NCBI GenBank assembly: GCA_003339415.1
Contig: PDHQ01000062.1
Location: 106,654-170,653, forward strand
Direction: 5' to 3'
Origin: Ophiocordyceps camponoti-saundersi (nom. inval.)
Lineage: Eukaryota > Ascomycota > Sordariomycetes > Hypocreales > Ophiocordycipitaceae
DNA: 64,000 bases
The translations under genes and the position numbers were made by a program. Position 1 is the first letter of the stretch, and each line of letters opens with the position of its first letter. A model generated the notes under the pieces. That model was not told the origin of the DNA. It ran no database searches and was given only the letters and a program-made list of their open reading frames with translations. Below, one piece after another: positions 23,309 through 35,487 of the stretch.

Positions 23309-24466
23309 AAAAGTGTGTCCTGAGCGCCGCACCCGCTCACCCGGTTCGGCACCTGTAATGCATTACGAGTTCCGCAACGCATTGTCTGGAGTTGGCTTTG
23401 GTTTACCATGAAACCTTGGGACGAAGGGGGGAAAGGGGTTGTGGAAGTGTGCAAGGGGGAAATGTCCTCTTATCGGGTTTTTTTTTCTCCTTCTTTCTCT
23501 CATGTTTCTTATATTACTTTCTTCTAATTGTAGTTATCTTTTCCCTTGTTCTTCGAGACGCTTGCGTCCGCCTTCTTTGTCATGGCAGACGGAATATGGA
23601 GAGGAACTGGCGAATTCTTTCTTGTCACCGCATGGCCGGGTCAGGGTGTAGTGTCACCACATGTACATACATACATACGAACAATAGCAAACCATCATCA
23701 CAACGAGGAAGCCATCATCAAGCCCCTAATTTCAAACATGTCACGGTGACCCGAGTAGATGAGATGATTTCAGAGTTTGCTACCGACACATCTACACTAC
23801 TCCCTGCTTTGGGCCTCTCCCGTCCGCCCCATAGCTCGGACAGCCAGGAGGCAACATTGCCTCGCACGCAGGAACACAAAAAAACCGAACAGAGCGGTGA
23901 CCAGGAAGGGGCGGGGTGGAAGGGGAAAGGGGAAAGGGGAAGGGGAGGGGGAAGGGGGAAAGGGGGAAGGGGGAAAGGGGGAAGGGGGGCTATATAATGA
24001 AGAAAAGACGGTGTTCGACACAGGCACCCCGAAGAGGCCCGTTCCAACCACCTATGCTTCATGCCAAAAGATGAAAGGCTATGAGAAAAGGGGGGATAAG
24101 GGGAGACTGGTGGAGGGGGGCCCAAGCTTGACGTGCGACGAGAGAGAGAAAAAAAGATGCACTGAATAGAAAACACCAAGTGTCAAGCTTTGATGATAGA
24201 GCGCGTGCAGTCCCCTTTCCTGTAATCCTCCTTCCCATGCTCACCACCCCGCCTGTATCCTCCCAAGCGGTGGTGGTGATGAGAATAACTTCTCGGTTCG
24301 GATCGCTCTTCCTAAACGCCAGAGATGGATGACAACTTGAATGTACCGGGTCGCTTCGTGTGCCAGATCGTTTCCGCATCGTGAAAGAGAAAAAAAAGGA
24401 AAACCAGGGGGAAAGGGGGTGACTGGGGTTTGGCCGTTTGGTAGAGCCGGAAACAGCAAGACAGGG
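23309..24466. other. exo1/Ariadne convergent intergenic region
   Basis: exo1 (+) and the Ariadne gene (-) converge on this 1.16 kb, which must hold both 3' ends. I see no gene. It contains a T-rich stretch just after 23475 and a G-run array at 23915-23990. Confidence 0.55.
23915..23990 (+). repeat. G-run array with G-quadruplex potential
   Basis: About ten runs of four or five G separated by A, AA or AAA occur in 75 nt on the plus strand. This meets the simple four-run criterion for G-quadruplex formation many times over. It lies in the 3' region shared by exo1 and the Ariadne gene. Confidence 0.7.
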
Positions 24467-26215
24467 TCAACGACGAGTGTTAGCCGAAGGACCAGGGTTA
24501 GTCAAATCGGAGTTGAATGTCCATTTCCCTATACGAAAAGGTAACGAATCATCAGCAAGAGTCATCTCATCATGGAGCGCCTCATCCTCACCCTTGGCCA
24601 GGTTTTCGGCTGTGTCCTCGAGCAGGATGAGTCGGCGCCTCTTGCAGTACGACGTCTTGTCCATGATGTCCACCTTGAGCTTAGGGTCGGCCAGCTCCTG
24701 GATCGGCTTCTCGAACATTTCCGAGAGATTCTCCACGGCCATCTCGAGGTCTTTCTGGTTGTCCTCAAAGATCTCCGTCAGGTTGTTCTTGGCCAGGTAG
24801 AAGGCAAAGGCGTAGGTCCACTTGAGCGTCTGGCGGCACGTCTGAAGGACCTGAGAGGCTGAGTTGAGGTACTGCACCTCGATCCAGGACATTCCGGACG
24901 TCGTCTGCAGCTGAACCATCTTCTTCTCCGTCTTCTGTGCAATGTCCTTGTCCAGCTTGGCCGACTGCTCGTGGTTCGCATACCTGTTGTAGTAGTGCAG
25001 ATAACGTTCCAGAGATGTGCGGGAGCGAGCCTGAGCATCGCGAGCCTCGGCGCCGCTCTTCTCCTCGTACCGGTTGCAGTTGTACCAGCTTGTGCCGTGC
25101 TCCGACCAGAGGCCCATGCACATCCAGCAAAACTCATACTTGCATTTCCGGCAAGTCATGTGGTTGCATCCACCGTTCTTCTCGATCGTCGAACTGCACT
25201 TGGGGCACTCCTTGGTGTTGGCTGATATCCAGTTGGCCGTCTCCGAGTCGTCGGCGCACTTCTTGAGCCACTTCTTCACCAGGTCGCAAGGGGCCGGCTG
25301 GTGGTCCGGGTTCGGGCAGCCGAAGCAGAAGCGATAGCCGCATCGGCATTCGACCGTGGGCACCAGCTTGTCCAGGTCCTTCTTCTTGACTCCGCATTCG
25401 ATGACGTTGGGACAGTCGGGCGCCCTGCACCATTTAAACATATCCTTGTCCTCGACGTATGTGCGGTTGAGCAGCTCGTGGTAGCGGTCCGTCAACTCGG
25501 CCGTCACCAGCAGGTCGAGGGAGCGGGAATCGAGAACGCGGCCACAGCCGTCGGCCGGGCACTGGATCCGCGCTGCCTCACCCTCGCCGCGTATTTTCTG
25601 TGTAAGGTAGTGTCGGTAGCAGTCGATGCAGTACCGATGACCACACTTGAGAGCGAATGACTGAAGCCCGTCGTCGTCCTCGCAGCAAATTTCGCAAACG
25701 AAGCCCTGGATGATCTCTAGCTTGGGAAGCGCGCGAGCGTTGTTCCGCAAGCCAGCGGCCTCGAGAACCTGTTCGGGCTGGTCCATGTAGTCTTCAAGCA
25801 GGCGCTCCTTGTTCCACCGAAAGTGTCGAAGGAGAATAGCCGCGTCCTCCTTGCGCATGTCGAGAATCATGTTGACCTCGCTGATCATGTCAAGTTGCTG
25901 GCGTTGTATGTCGTCGGGTTTGTACACCTTGAAAGAGACGGCCTGGGAAGGTCCCTTGGCCCTGCCCAGATCCTTAGACGAAAGTCCAAAGTCAGGATCG
26001 GGCTCGGCAAAGTCGTCCTCGTCGAATTCTAGACATGGTAAGCTATTTGTTGACCAGGAGTTGGCCGAGAAGTGTGTGGGTTGATTTCTCATCTTTTCCC
26101 CTCATTCTCATCGTTCTTGCTCACCTTCGGCTGCCGACATCTCATCACCGCTATACTCCTGCATGATCTCATCGTCGCTCGACATATTGGACATGTATTC
26201 CTCCTCTGAATCCAT
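24467..26215 (-). CDS. Ariadne-type RBR E3 ubiquitin ligase (HHARI/ARI1-like)
   Basis: Two exons, 26215-26125 and 26028-24467, separated by a 96-nt intron (donor GTGAGC, acceptor TCTAG), encode 550 aa. The acidic N-terminus MDSEEEYMSNMSSDDEIMQE is typical of Ariadne-1. RING1 spans about residues 142-192 (CEICC ... CGHRYCIDC), the in-between-RING domain about 231-278, and RING2 about 305-348 with CPKCSSTIEKNGGCNHMTC. Cys318 in GGCNHM is the expected catalytic cysteine that takes ubiquitin as a thioester before transfer. The C-terminal helical Ariadne domain (SLERYLHYYNRY to LLEDTAENLA) normally autoinhibits RING2 and is relieved by neddylated cullin complexes. All zinc and catalytic residues that I can check are present. 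The downstream-reading MRNQPT start lies inside the intron and is rejected. Confidence 0.93.
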
Positions 26216-26939
26216 GCCGGTCGTGACGGGGGTTGGGGGGGCGGCTGAGGCAGCTGAGGTGACGAGCCTTTTGGCTTGGGAGTCGTCCCGTTGATCGGGG
26301 CTAATCGTCGCCTCAGCGGCCTTTCGCTTTCTCAGCAGGGGGGGAATGGTGACGGCCCAGACTCGGCTCGTCGAGTTTCGGGCGTCGACGAACTGACGCG
26401 CGACTGAGGAAAAAGACAGAGAGAGGGAGAGATGGGGAGAGAGGAAAAGAGGCTCAGCCGTCAGGAGAGGAGGGGCCCTGAAACCGGCGACGAGGGAGAG
26501 GAAGAAATGGCTGAAGGGCACGACCAAGGGAACCGAGTTGACTCGACTTCACCAAATACGCCGTCAGCAGGCTGGAGAGCGAGGTCACGAGTCCCAGTGT
26601 TTATCACCTTGGGTCACGGAGAGGTGTCGTTGGCGGGAAACGGTATGGACTGTTGAAATGACGAAGACGGCCGTTCTCCCCGTTGAAGCTTGCTGTCTTA
26701 GGTAAGCGCGTCACGGCATAACCTCGGCCAATGGCTGCTTGGCCTAAAGCAGATTGAGGACTGTCTCAGCCGCAGGCTGGTTACAGGTGGAAGTGATGAT
26801 GCGATGGCAGCATTCAGTTACTGGTCTGTGCTCGCAAACGACAACCCTTACGATTCGGACATGTCCGACACGACTTTGAAGAATGATTCAACTTGATTCA
26901 CAGTTGAGAGAGTAAAAACTCTCTTCTCTGCCGCATCAG
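26216..26939. other. Ariadne upstream region and peroxiredoxin 3' end
   Basis: The 724-nt spacer between two minus-strand genes contains no gene. An open frame continues about 310 nt upstream of the Ariadne start, but its Leu/Ser-rich translation looks like a pyrimidine-rich leader rather than a coding extension. Confidence 0.5.
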
Positions 26940-27681
26940 CTATTCCAACACCTTTTCGGCCAAGGTGTCTAGCAAAAGATTGACATATCCGTCAGCCAGA
27001 GCCGATTCGTTGTTGCTTGTGAAACTCACCTTTGGCGACAGCCAAGTCATCCTCGATATGAATTTTGGCCACCTTGCCGCCCTTGATCTTCAAGGCATAA
27101 CGCTTGCTTCGTGTGCCGCCAAAAAGGGCGGAGCCACCGTCCCAGCCAAGGTCAAGAGCCTCGGTGAAGCCCGCTGTCGGGTCAGCTAAGAAGCGTATCT
27201 GTTTAAGAATTCCATCAGCGGTCGTTGCCTATAGGTTGATGGGATATGAAGCTGCAGTTATGATGCCATTTACCCCACTCGCGCCCTTGGGGTCCAGCTG
27301 CTTCCGCCAGGCCTTCATGCTGGTCACAGTCAGCCACCTCGTCTACGGTCCCGTCTATCAGGCGGATGCCTACACAAAGGGGTCGTTGACTGAGACGACG
27401 AAGACTTGACCGGCCTCTTTTAGCTTCGGATGATTGAGGTATGAAGGGATGTGCGTGTTCGAGCAGGTTCCCGTAAAAGCTCCCGGAACACCGACGATGT
27501 ATCCGTCCGCTTTCTTGAACTCGTTGGCCAGGTTTACTTTTCTGTCGGCAGAGTCTTCGTAGAGCCCGTCGGAGGCAGGCACTTGGTCGCCAACGCTGAT
27601 GCAGACCCGGGGCGTTGAGTGGAAGCTTCGTGCCACCGAACGACTCAGAGCGACACGCCCAAGAGCTAAACGGAAAGCCAT
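26940..27681 (-). CDS. PRX5/AHP1-type peroxiredoxin, probably mitochondrial
   Basis: Four exons, 27681-27374, 27319-27274, 27198-27030 and 26968-26940, with introns of 54, 75 and 61 nt, encode 183 aa. The N-terminus MAFRLALGRVALSRSVARSF is Arg/Ser/Leu-rich with no acidic residue, like a mitochondrial presequence. The redoxin domain has PGAFTGTCS, matching the PxxxTxxC active site with peroxidatic Cys73, then FVVSVNDPFVMKAW, FLADP and SKRYALKI. The enzyme reduces peroxides using thioredoxin or glutathione systems. The only other cysteine is Cys27, near the presumed presequence end, so the resolving mechanism (one-Cys, or Cys27 as partner) is open. The last exon is just 29 nt (DTLAEKVLE). Confidence 0.93.
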
Positions 27682-30600
27682 TCTTGAAATAAGATGACGA
27701 GGTGACCAAGCGCTAGGAGGTCACGATAGAGGGCGGCTACATGCTGGTAGATGGCGAAGATTTTTCGCAGATTACCTTATGTGTGTTGAGATAATCAGGT
27801 GCAAATAAGACAGTACATTCTATAAGCATGTCGGGGCGTCGCCACACGAGTACCCGAGTAACATCCCCCACAAAGCCCTCCATCCTCGAACGGCTTCGGA
27901 GGGAAAGGGGGCTCTGAAGTCTAATAACAAGTTCCCGTAGTCTGTAGACATGTAGTATCCGTAGATGGGCACTGGGATAGGAGCACATGCGCCTACATAC
28001 AGATAACTGCCTAGCTCTATCCGTAGATAATTCCGAGTCGACGTTAATCCAAGGACCCTTTTGGCCGCCCTGCAGATGACGCCGAAATGGTTTTAAGCAA
28101 AGGGAGCTGAGAGAGATGCTTCGTAAAATGACTAACTCCGGGATAGCTCCAAGCTATCGCATGTGCGCTCGGATATGTGCATGTAGACAGATACGCATAT
28201 GTACATATGTATGTACATACGTCCGTTACTAGCGACGCTGCGACCTGCAACGACACTAACAGAAACTTCAACGTTTCTTTAGATTTTCTTTTCTTTGTCG
28301 TCTGATTTTAATTTGGCTTCTTTTTGGGTGCCTCTAGCCTGGCAGGAGGGAGAAAAGAAGGCACGCGTTTCTCTCTGCAAAGAAACCGCCTGTCTCATCT
28401 GCCCCAAACGAAGACGCGTTGCGTCATGCTCCTCGATGATGTCATACAACCGTGCGCCACTATGGGTGCGGATCGTTTCAGGGTCCCCCGGGTACGGCAA
28501 TCAAACGCCGCAGATCGATGGGCCATGCGGAGGGGAAAGGGGAGGCCGAGGAAAGGCATGAAAGAATGGCTACGATCCGATGGCAGGCCAGACGGTTAAA
28601 CGGGCGCTACATTTAGGTCATGGAGGCTCGACCCCCGGCAGATGGCAGTTCAGGGGTCCCCCTCTGGCGCCGAGTCAAACGGTGCAGGAGGCGTGATTGG
28701 ACACGAGTCATTTTGGTGTGTTTTCAAGCGAAGCGGAGTATTTTGTTTTATGATTTATTGCAGGCGCGCTCGCACATGCAGCGGCCCGGCGTCTGCCGAG
28801 CCCTTCATCTGAAAGCAAGGAGATTGGCCGGCGGTGGCCTCATGCTTGCACCTTGTCTGTCAGATGTCATGCTGCCCGTCCCGGCCGAAGGGATCCGACG
28901 GAGCGTTCGGACGCTTGCTCGGCTTTGCTTGTCGGGGAACCTTGGCTTGCTTGCTGGCTGAATGTATGCACATCGTATGTATCGTGTATATTGCTCAACT
29001 GCGTCGGTGGTCGGTGGCAACGGACACCGTCTCGCGTCGCAAAAGGGGGGCCGCGGTCCACCTTCTGTGGCCACCCTCCGCGGCCACCCTCCCCCGCCTC
29101 TCTGTTGACCTGGACTGTATCAAGACGGTGGCAGACGTTGGCAGATGCGAATACGAGCCGCGCAAACGCTGCCTCGGCCAACTTGAATGCTGTCGGCCAG
29201 CCTCGTAGGGTTAAATGCTGTGTACTGATATTTGTACAACCAACATGATATGACTGTTTCTCGCCAAAAGGCCTTGGAGCGGAAACGAAACCCCGGTCGT
29301 TGACTACGATGCAACTCGATGCCAATGCACGGGCAAAGGAGTTGTCCGTGTGGGGGAGTTTCAAGGCTCAGGCTCCAACCTCATTTGGCCTCGTACTCGG
29401 ATATTTTGGACCCTACCAAAGGAGGGAGGGGGGGGGGGGGTTATTGTCTGTAGACTGTATCCGTATACAAGGTTGTATGCACAGACATGCCACGAAGGAG
29501 AAGAGTGCGGAATCCCAGGGCGAGGATCCCTTGGCCGCCAGCCTTCCACCGCCGTGATCCATCTGAGCCCATCTGCATGCAAAGGTAGGTACGGCCCTTC
29601 AGGCACATGGCCCGCTCTCCACCCGTGAGACGTGGCGGTAGAGGTTCGAAAAGCGTCGTCTTTACACTCGAATCTCGATTGATCTCCCCTGGCCCTCAAA
29701 GACTATGAGACGGGCTCCTGCACCAAGACCGATAGTTCCAGCTCCCTCCGTCTGCAGTGGTTGCCCGTCTGGGATGTAATTCTGCTGCATTCGTACATTC
29801 CTACGTACATGTACAGTTCATGCTGGTGATGCAGAGAAAAATTGTCCATTCAACCTTACCTAGGTATAAAACATGTCACTCGTGCGTGATGCATCCTCCT
29901 CCCCCCCCGGCCTCGTACCAACCGCCTCCAATCCTCGCGCTCGTCTCCTAGTCTCCGCTAAGAGGTACGTAAGTGTGTACTGTGAGCCTGCCCGACCGTG
30001 CTAGAGCCTGCAGACACCGCCCACTACAGGGGCACCGCTGTAACGGCCTGTAGGTGCCCGTTCAGCGCCCAAGGCGACCTCCTTGTTGACCTGGCCCCGG
30101 GCGGGTACCTGGGCGCTCAGGGATCCCTGCACGTACCTGAGGTACCGCCGTCCGGCGCTCCACCACTCACTCCGGGCCCCAGAATGCCTCCTAGCACAGG
30201 ACCCCTCTCAGGCCGCCGTAGCGCTATAGCAGTAGTAGTATGTAGGCACGAGCCACCTCCCTCCGCGCACATTCTCCTCATTCACTACCTACCTCTCCTC
30301 CACCCTCCGCAACATCGCCATCGCCGTCGCCGCCGCCTGCGCCTCTCGTATCTCCGTATTGGGAGGCTTTAATTCGAGCACGCTTCCTAGTGCTTCATCC
30401 TCTCGCTTTTGCAGACAGACTCTCGCGCACGATCCCCCCCCCCCTCTCGTCCCCCTCTTCTTCCCTTTGGAAACCCGCCCTTGACTCGGCGGCGCCTTTT
30501 CCCGGCACAACTGGCGACGAGGGCGGCAAGAAAATTTTACTAAACAGTTTTTTTTCCTTCTCCCCTTCTCTCTTCTTCACTTCGTCCCGACTTCTTCATC

Positions 30601-31179
30601 TCTCTCGGCCTCGACAGCAGACGGTGCCTCCGTCGCCGGCGCCGGACAGGGCAGACGGTAGACGAAGACGACGCCCTTTCTCCGCGAAACCTTCTGCCGA
30701 GCCCGCTCGCCTCGCCTCGCCTCGCTTCGGCTTGCCTCCCCGCCATCTCGGATCGCTTCGTGAATTCTGCGACACTGCGGCACGCTCGACTGGGGACTCT
30801 TACATCGCGTCTTGCTTCATACTGCTTCCTCATCGCCAGGCTTGACGGGTCGCATGCTTTCGTCTCTGGCCCTCCCTTGTTTCAACCTGCGCCAGTTTTC
30901 CGCCCTCGCGAAAGCCGACATACCCCGTCCTCGTCCGCTATCTTCAGTCGAAGCCGCTTACGACCCAAGAGTTGCACGAGATAAATGATTTGCACTCGCG
31001 CACGCTGATTCGTGCTTTCACCTCTTGCTGGCCTTTTGTCTGGCGCTTTTTCGACTTCGAGCGGGCAGGTCGCAGTATATATCTCTATTGTCGGCCTCTC
31101 ATTGGGATTTAATCTTCGTCGACCTCACAATTGACGAGACTCACCCCTGCAGCCTTGACATTTTGACACAGTTCGCACA
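27682..31179. other. 3.5-kb bidirectional upstream region (peroxiredoxin/RasGAP)
   Basis: The peroxiredoxin (-) and RasGAP (+) genes diverge from this region. I see no gene in it. It includes CATA/TATG and TATCCGTA words near 27.95-28.02 kb and 28.2 kb, a G12 homopolymer near 29430-29441, a GC-rich stretch with repeated GTACCTGAGG-like words at 30.0-30.2 kb, and a CTCGC pentamer array at about 30706-30728. The last 900 nt are pyrimidine-rich and probably leader of the RasGAP gene. Confidence 0.5.
30706..30728. repeat. CTCGC pentanucleotide repeat
   Basis: About four to five copies of CTCGC/CTCGCTT lie in the pyrimidine-rich upstream region of the RasGAP gene. Confidence 0.6.
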
Positions 31180-33781
31180 ATGCCAGTTATGCTCCAGACC
31201 CCTTCACGAGCCTCCACCGCCTCTTCTTCCTCCTTTCAACCCCTTTCACGACAGAACACCATGTCTTCCTACGATGGCACGCGCTCTGCGCGTCAGTCCA
31301 AGCGATACTCCATGTCGGCGTTGTACATGTCCATGTCAGCGAACGAGGGAGAAATGCAAATAGAGGATGACCTTGCCAAAGGTGCACACACAATCCCCAA
31401 TTTTAGTCTCACTTGCACAGCTTCGCAGGCTAACCTACGTCTTATTGCAGCGCAAAAGGTCCTTCGCGAGCTCAAGTCAAAGATATCGTCACAGTCCAAG
31501 AAGAACTTTGTTCTCGAAAAGGACGTGCGATATCTTGACTCCCGCATCGCTCTTCTGATTCAGAACCGAATGGCTCTGGAAGAAGTACGTCCACGCGTCC
31601 TTGCCCATGTTCCGGTGCCACCGCCGCTAACAATCATTCGCAGCAAAATGAAGTTGCCAGCCGTCTCGAAGAGGTCACTGACATGCAGGAGGGCTTTTTC
31701 CCCAACGACGACAAGACGCAGAAGTACGGAAATCTCATGTTCCTGCTCCAGTCCGAACCGAGGCATATAGCACACCTCTGCAGGCTGGTGTCCATGGCCG
31801 AGATCGATTCCCTTCTACAGACAGTCATGTTTACCATTTACGGAAACCAGTACGAGAGTCGAGAAGAGCACTTGCTTCTCACCATGTTTCAGGTCAGCCA
31901 CCGCTTCTTCGCTTTCGCCTCCCCTCGCCTTTGCGTTTGCTGACAGTGTTCCTCTAGTCCGTACTCACGTATCAGTTCGACAACACGCCCGACTACTCCT
32001 CCCTCCTCCGAGCCAACACGCCCGTCTCGCGGATGATGACGACGTATACCCGACGAGGCCCTGGACAGAGCTTCCTCAAGACAGTGCTTGCTGATAGAAT
32101 CAACGGCCTGATTGAGCTGAAGGATCTGGATCTCGAGATCAACCCCCTCAAGGTGTACGAACGCATGATTGAGCAGATCGAGGAGGACACGGGGTCGCTA
32201 CCGCCTCACCTGCCCAAAGGCATAACGGCCGAGCAGGCGGCGGAGAACCCCCAAGTGCAGGCCATCATCGAGCCGAGGCTGACGATGCTGACGGAGATTG
32301 CCAATGGATTTTTGACGACCATCATCGAAGGTCTGGAGGAGGCTCCGTACGGTATCCGTTGGATTTGCAAGCAGATCCGGAGTTTGACGAAGAGAAAGTA
32401 TCCCGACGCCAACGACCAGGTCATCTGCACGCTCATCGGAGGATTTTTCTTTCTGCGGTTCATCAATCCGGCCGTCGTGACACCCCGTTCCTACATGCTC
32501 ATCGACGGCACGCCGGCGGAGCGGCCGCGGCGGACGCTGACGCTCATCGCCAAGATGCTCCAGAATCTGGCCAACAAGCCGTCGTACTCCAAGGAGCCCT
32601 ACATGGCCAAGCTGCAGCCGTTCATCCACCAGAACAAGGACAGGATCAATAAGTTTATGCTGGATCTCTGCGAGGTTAGCGACTTTTACGAGAGTCTAGA
32701 GATGGACAACTACGTGGCCCTATCCAAAAAGGACCTCGAGCTCGACATTACGCTCAACGAAATCTACGCCATGCATGCCCTTATCGACAAGCATCAGCAG
32801 GAGATTTGCAAGGATGAGAACTCGCACCTGGCCATCATCATGTCGGAGCTCGGCCCGGCCCCGTCGCAGGTTCCGCGCAAGGACAATAGGGTTATCAACT
32901 TGCCGCTATTCAGCAGATGGGAGACGGCGATTGACGACCTGACGGCGGCGCTCGACATTACGCAGGAAGAAGTGTACTTTATGGAGGCCAAGTCCATCTT
33001 CGTGCAGATCATGCGGTCGATCCCGCAGAGCAGCGCGGTGCTGCGGCGGCCGCTGCGGCTGGAGAGGGTGGCGGACGCGGCGGCGACGAGCCGCAACGAC
33101 GCGGTCATGGTGCGCAAGGGCATCCGGGCCATGGAGCTCCTGTCGCAGCTGCAGGAACTGGGCGTCATCGACAAGAGCGACCAGTTCGGCCTGCTGCGGG
33201 ACGAGGTGGAGCAGGAGCTTCAGCACTTGGGATCTCTCAAGGACGGCGTCATCGCGGAGACGCAGAAGCTCGAGGAGGTGTACAAGACGATACGAGATCA
33301 CAATACGTTCCTCGTCGGCCAGCTCGAGACGTACAAGAGCTACCTGCACAATGTGCGGTCGCAGAGCGAGGGAACGAAGCGCAAGCAGCAGAAGCAACAG
33401 GTGCTCGGGCCTTACAAGTTTACGCACCAGCAGCTGGAGAAGGAGGGCGTGATTCAGAAGAGTAATGTCCCGGATAACAGGCGGGCCAACATCTACTTCA
33501 ACTTCATCAGCCCGCTGCCGGGGACGTTTGTCATCTCGCTACATTACAAAGGTACGAGGGAAAAGAAGCAGGACGGCTTCGATTTGTTGTGTGTACTTGG
33601 CTGACGAGCTCTGGTTGCAGGTCGAAACCGGGGGCTCCTAGAACTGGACCTGAAACTGGACGATCTGCTGGAGATGCAAAAGGATAACCAGGACGAGCTG
33701 GATCTCGAATACGTGCAATTCAACGTGCCCAAGGTGCTGGCGCTTCTCAACAAGCGCTTCGCTCGCAAGAAGGGATGGTGA
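31180..33781 (+). CDS. Ras GTPase-activating protein (Gap1/Sar1-type, IQGAP-like RasGAP + RasGAP_C)
   Basis: Five exons, 31180-31381, 31451-31584, 31644-31892, 31958-33551 and 33621-33781, encode 779 aa. Introns are 69, 59, 65 and 69 nt with clear CTAAC or CTGAC branch points. The first 66 residues are Ser/Thr-rich; residues 67-112 are a coiled segment ([20 protein letters not shown]). The RasGAP domain carries the arginine finger in SLLRANTP (Arg213) and the FLRFINPA signature at 360-367. A C-terminal RasGAP_C region (about 560-740) ends in [14 protein letters not shown]. The protein should speed GTP hydrolysis on Ras at the plasma membrane, as S. pombe Gap1 does for Ras1. Intron 1 is a multiple of three and free of stops, so retention would insert 23 residues; its donor is GTGCAC. 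Confidence 0.94.
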
Positions 33782-34457
33782 GGCGGAGAGCGGCGTTGAG
33801 GGGGAAAGGATAACTCGATATCACGCCTTTCTATCACGAGCACACATGAGGAAGCTCTTGATTTTTCGTGCTTCGGCTGGTCCGTGGTGAGGATCAAGTG
33901 ACGGCGGCGGCGTTTTTTTTTTTCCCTTTTCTTTTCTCCTTGTTTCTTTTCTTCTGGTCGATATTCGGTGCGGACTGGATTGGGCTTGTAATGGCTTGGA
34001 CAGTGTAATGGGCTTTGGATGGGCGACGAGATGTCTGTGTATGTACGACTAGGTACGTTTAGTTTCATATGTAGGTAAGAGGTATGTAGGCAGCTTACAT
34101 ATGTAGGTAAGCGGGAGGGGGGGGAGAGGCTGAGGGAAGAGCAGATGGGTGGGGGCGTCGCGCGCGCTCCTTCCTTAGGTAAGCTTCTGAGACGCGTTTA
34201 CCTGCCTTTTTACCTGCCGCGCCGCTGTTGCTATTAAAAGCTGCACTTTACACGACTCCTCGTCTCCTTTCCAACGTGTTTCTTACCTCCTCGTTTGTCT
34301 CTAATCGCCAGACATCGCGAGCACGCTTCGTTTTCTTCGGTTCGAAATCATCGCACGCCCTTGTTCATCGCGATAGCGCAGCACGCCAGTCTCTGTCGCA
34401 TCATCTCTTCTACCCTCATTATTCCGCCGCATCGGTGAAGCGAAGCCAGTCATCATC
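33782..34457. other. RasGAP-asf1 spacer
   Basis: The 676 nt between two plus-strand genes hold the RasGAP 3' end and the asf1 promoter. CATATGTAGGTAAG occurs twice near 34.06-34.11 kb. The last 180 nt are pyrimidine-rich leader. No gene is seen. Confidence 0.5.
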
Positions 34458-35487
34458 ATGTCTGTCGTGTCGCTTCTGGGCGTCAAGGTGGTGAACAATC
34501 CGGCCAAGTTCACGGACAAGTACGAGCTCGAGATTACCTTTGAATGTCTCGAGGCTCTCGAGAAGGGTGAGTTTGGCGCCCTGATGAGACGGTGGATGGA
34601 AGGCTGACGCGTCGCAAGATCTCGAGTGGAAGTTGATTTACGTTGGATCGGCCACCTCGTGAGTTGGCCTCCGATTACCCATTTATAGAAACCCCCCTTG
34701 TCTAATGCCGCTCCCCTTCCCCCTTGCAGCGATCAGTACGATCAGGAGCTCGACACTCTCCTGGTCGGTCCAGTGCCGGTCGGCGTCAACAAGTTCCTTT
34801 TCGAGGCCGAGGCTCCCAACACGTCGCGCATACCCGATAACGACATCCTGGGCGTGACTGTCATTCTCCTGTCTTGTGCCTACGACGGTCGCGAGTTTGT
34901 GCGCGTCGGTTACTACGTCAACAACGAATACGACACGGAGGAGCTCAGCGCCGATCCGCCTGCCAAGCCCAAGATTGAGCGGGTGAGGCGCAACGTACTG
35001 GCGGAGAAGCCCCGCGTGACGCGCTTCGCCATTAAATGGTGCGTCGACAAAGACTTTCTCTTATGTGTGTGTTTGTGAATCAGGAGAGAAGAAGCTGACC
35101 GGGCTTTGCAGGGACTCGGAGGCGTCAGCTCCCCCGGAATATCCGCCTGAGCAGCCCGAGGCCGACCTTGTAGCTGACGGCGAAGAGTACGGCGCGGAGG
35201 AGGCGGAAGCCGAAGCCGAAGCCGAAGCTGAGGCCGAAGCAGAGGTGGCCGAGGCCGGGGCAGAAGCCAAGGCGACGGGCGAGGACGCGGAGATGGCTGG
35301 GGTCGAAGAGCAGGAGCAGGAGGCGGGAGCGGACGAAGTTTCCGACGAAGGCAGCGTCGACATCGAAGGCGAAAGCGAGGAGGAGCTCGAGGAATACGAG
35401 ATGGTGGAAGAGGACGTTATGGACGTCGACGAGGCGGAGAAGCCAGCGAGAGTGGCTGCCGCGGGAACGGTGTCTGTGCATTCATGA
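34458..35487 (+). CDS. asf1: histone H3-H4 chaperone Asf1
   Basis: Four exons, 34458-34566, 34619-34658, 34730-35038 and 35112-35487, encode 277 aa. The first 155 residues are the conserved immunoglobulin-like core: [75 protein letters not shown] and [14 protein letters not shown], ending in FAIKWD. The rest is a strongly acidic Glu/Ala tail, partly built from GAAGCC hexamers. Asf1 escorts H3-H4 dimers in the nucleus for nucleosome assembly with HIR and CAF-1 complexes and supports H3K56 acetylation; the acidic tail adds histone affinity in yeasts. All introns have canonical donors except GTGCGT in intron 3. Confidence 0.97.
35196..35245 (+). repeat. in-frame GAAGCC hexamer repeat (Glu-Ala) in asf1
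   Basis: Several copies of GAAGCC and variants encode the alternating Glu-Ala stretch in the acidic tail of Asf1. Copy number could vary between strains without shifting the frame. Confidence 0.85.

Noticed and set aside
26029..26092. MRNQPTHFS as the start of the Ariadne protein
   Set aside because: It reads through the intron; the acidic Ariadne N-terminus MDSEEEYMS is encoded by the upstream exon and joins in frame.
31382..31450. Extra segment [12 protein letters not shown] in the RasGAP protein
   Set aside because: It is an in-frame intron with branch point CTAAC and a TTGCAG acceptor; removal gives a continuous coiled segment.
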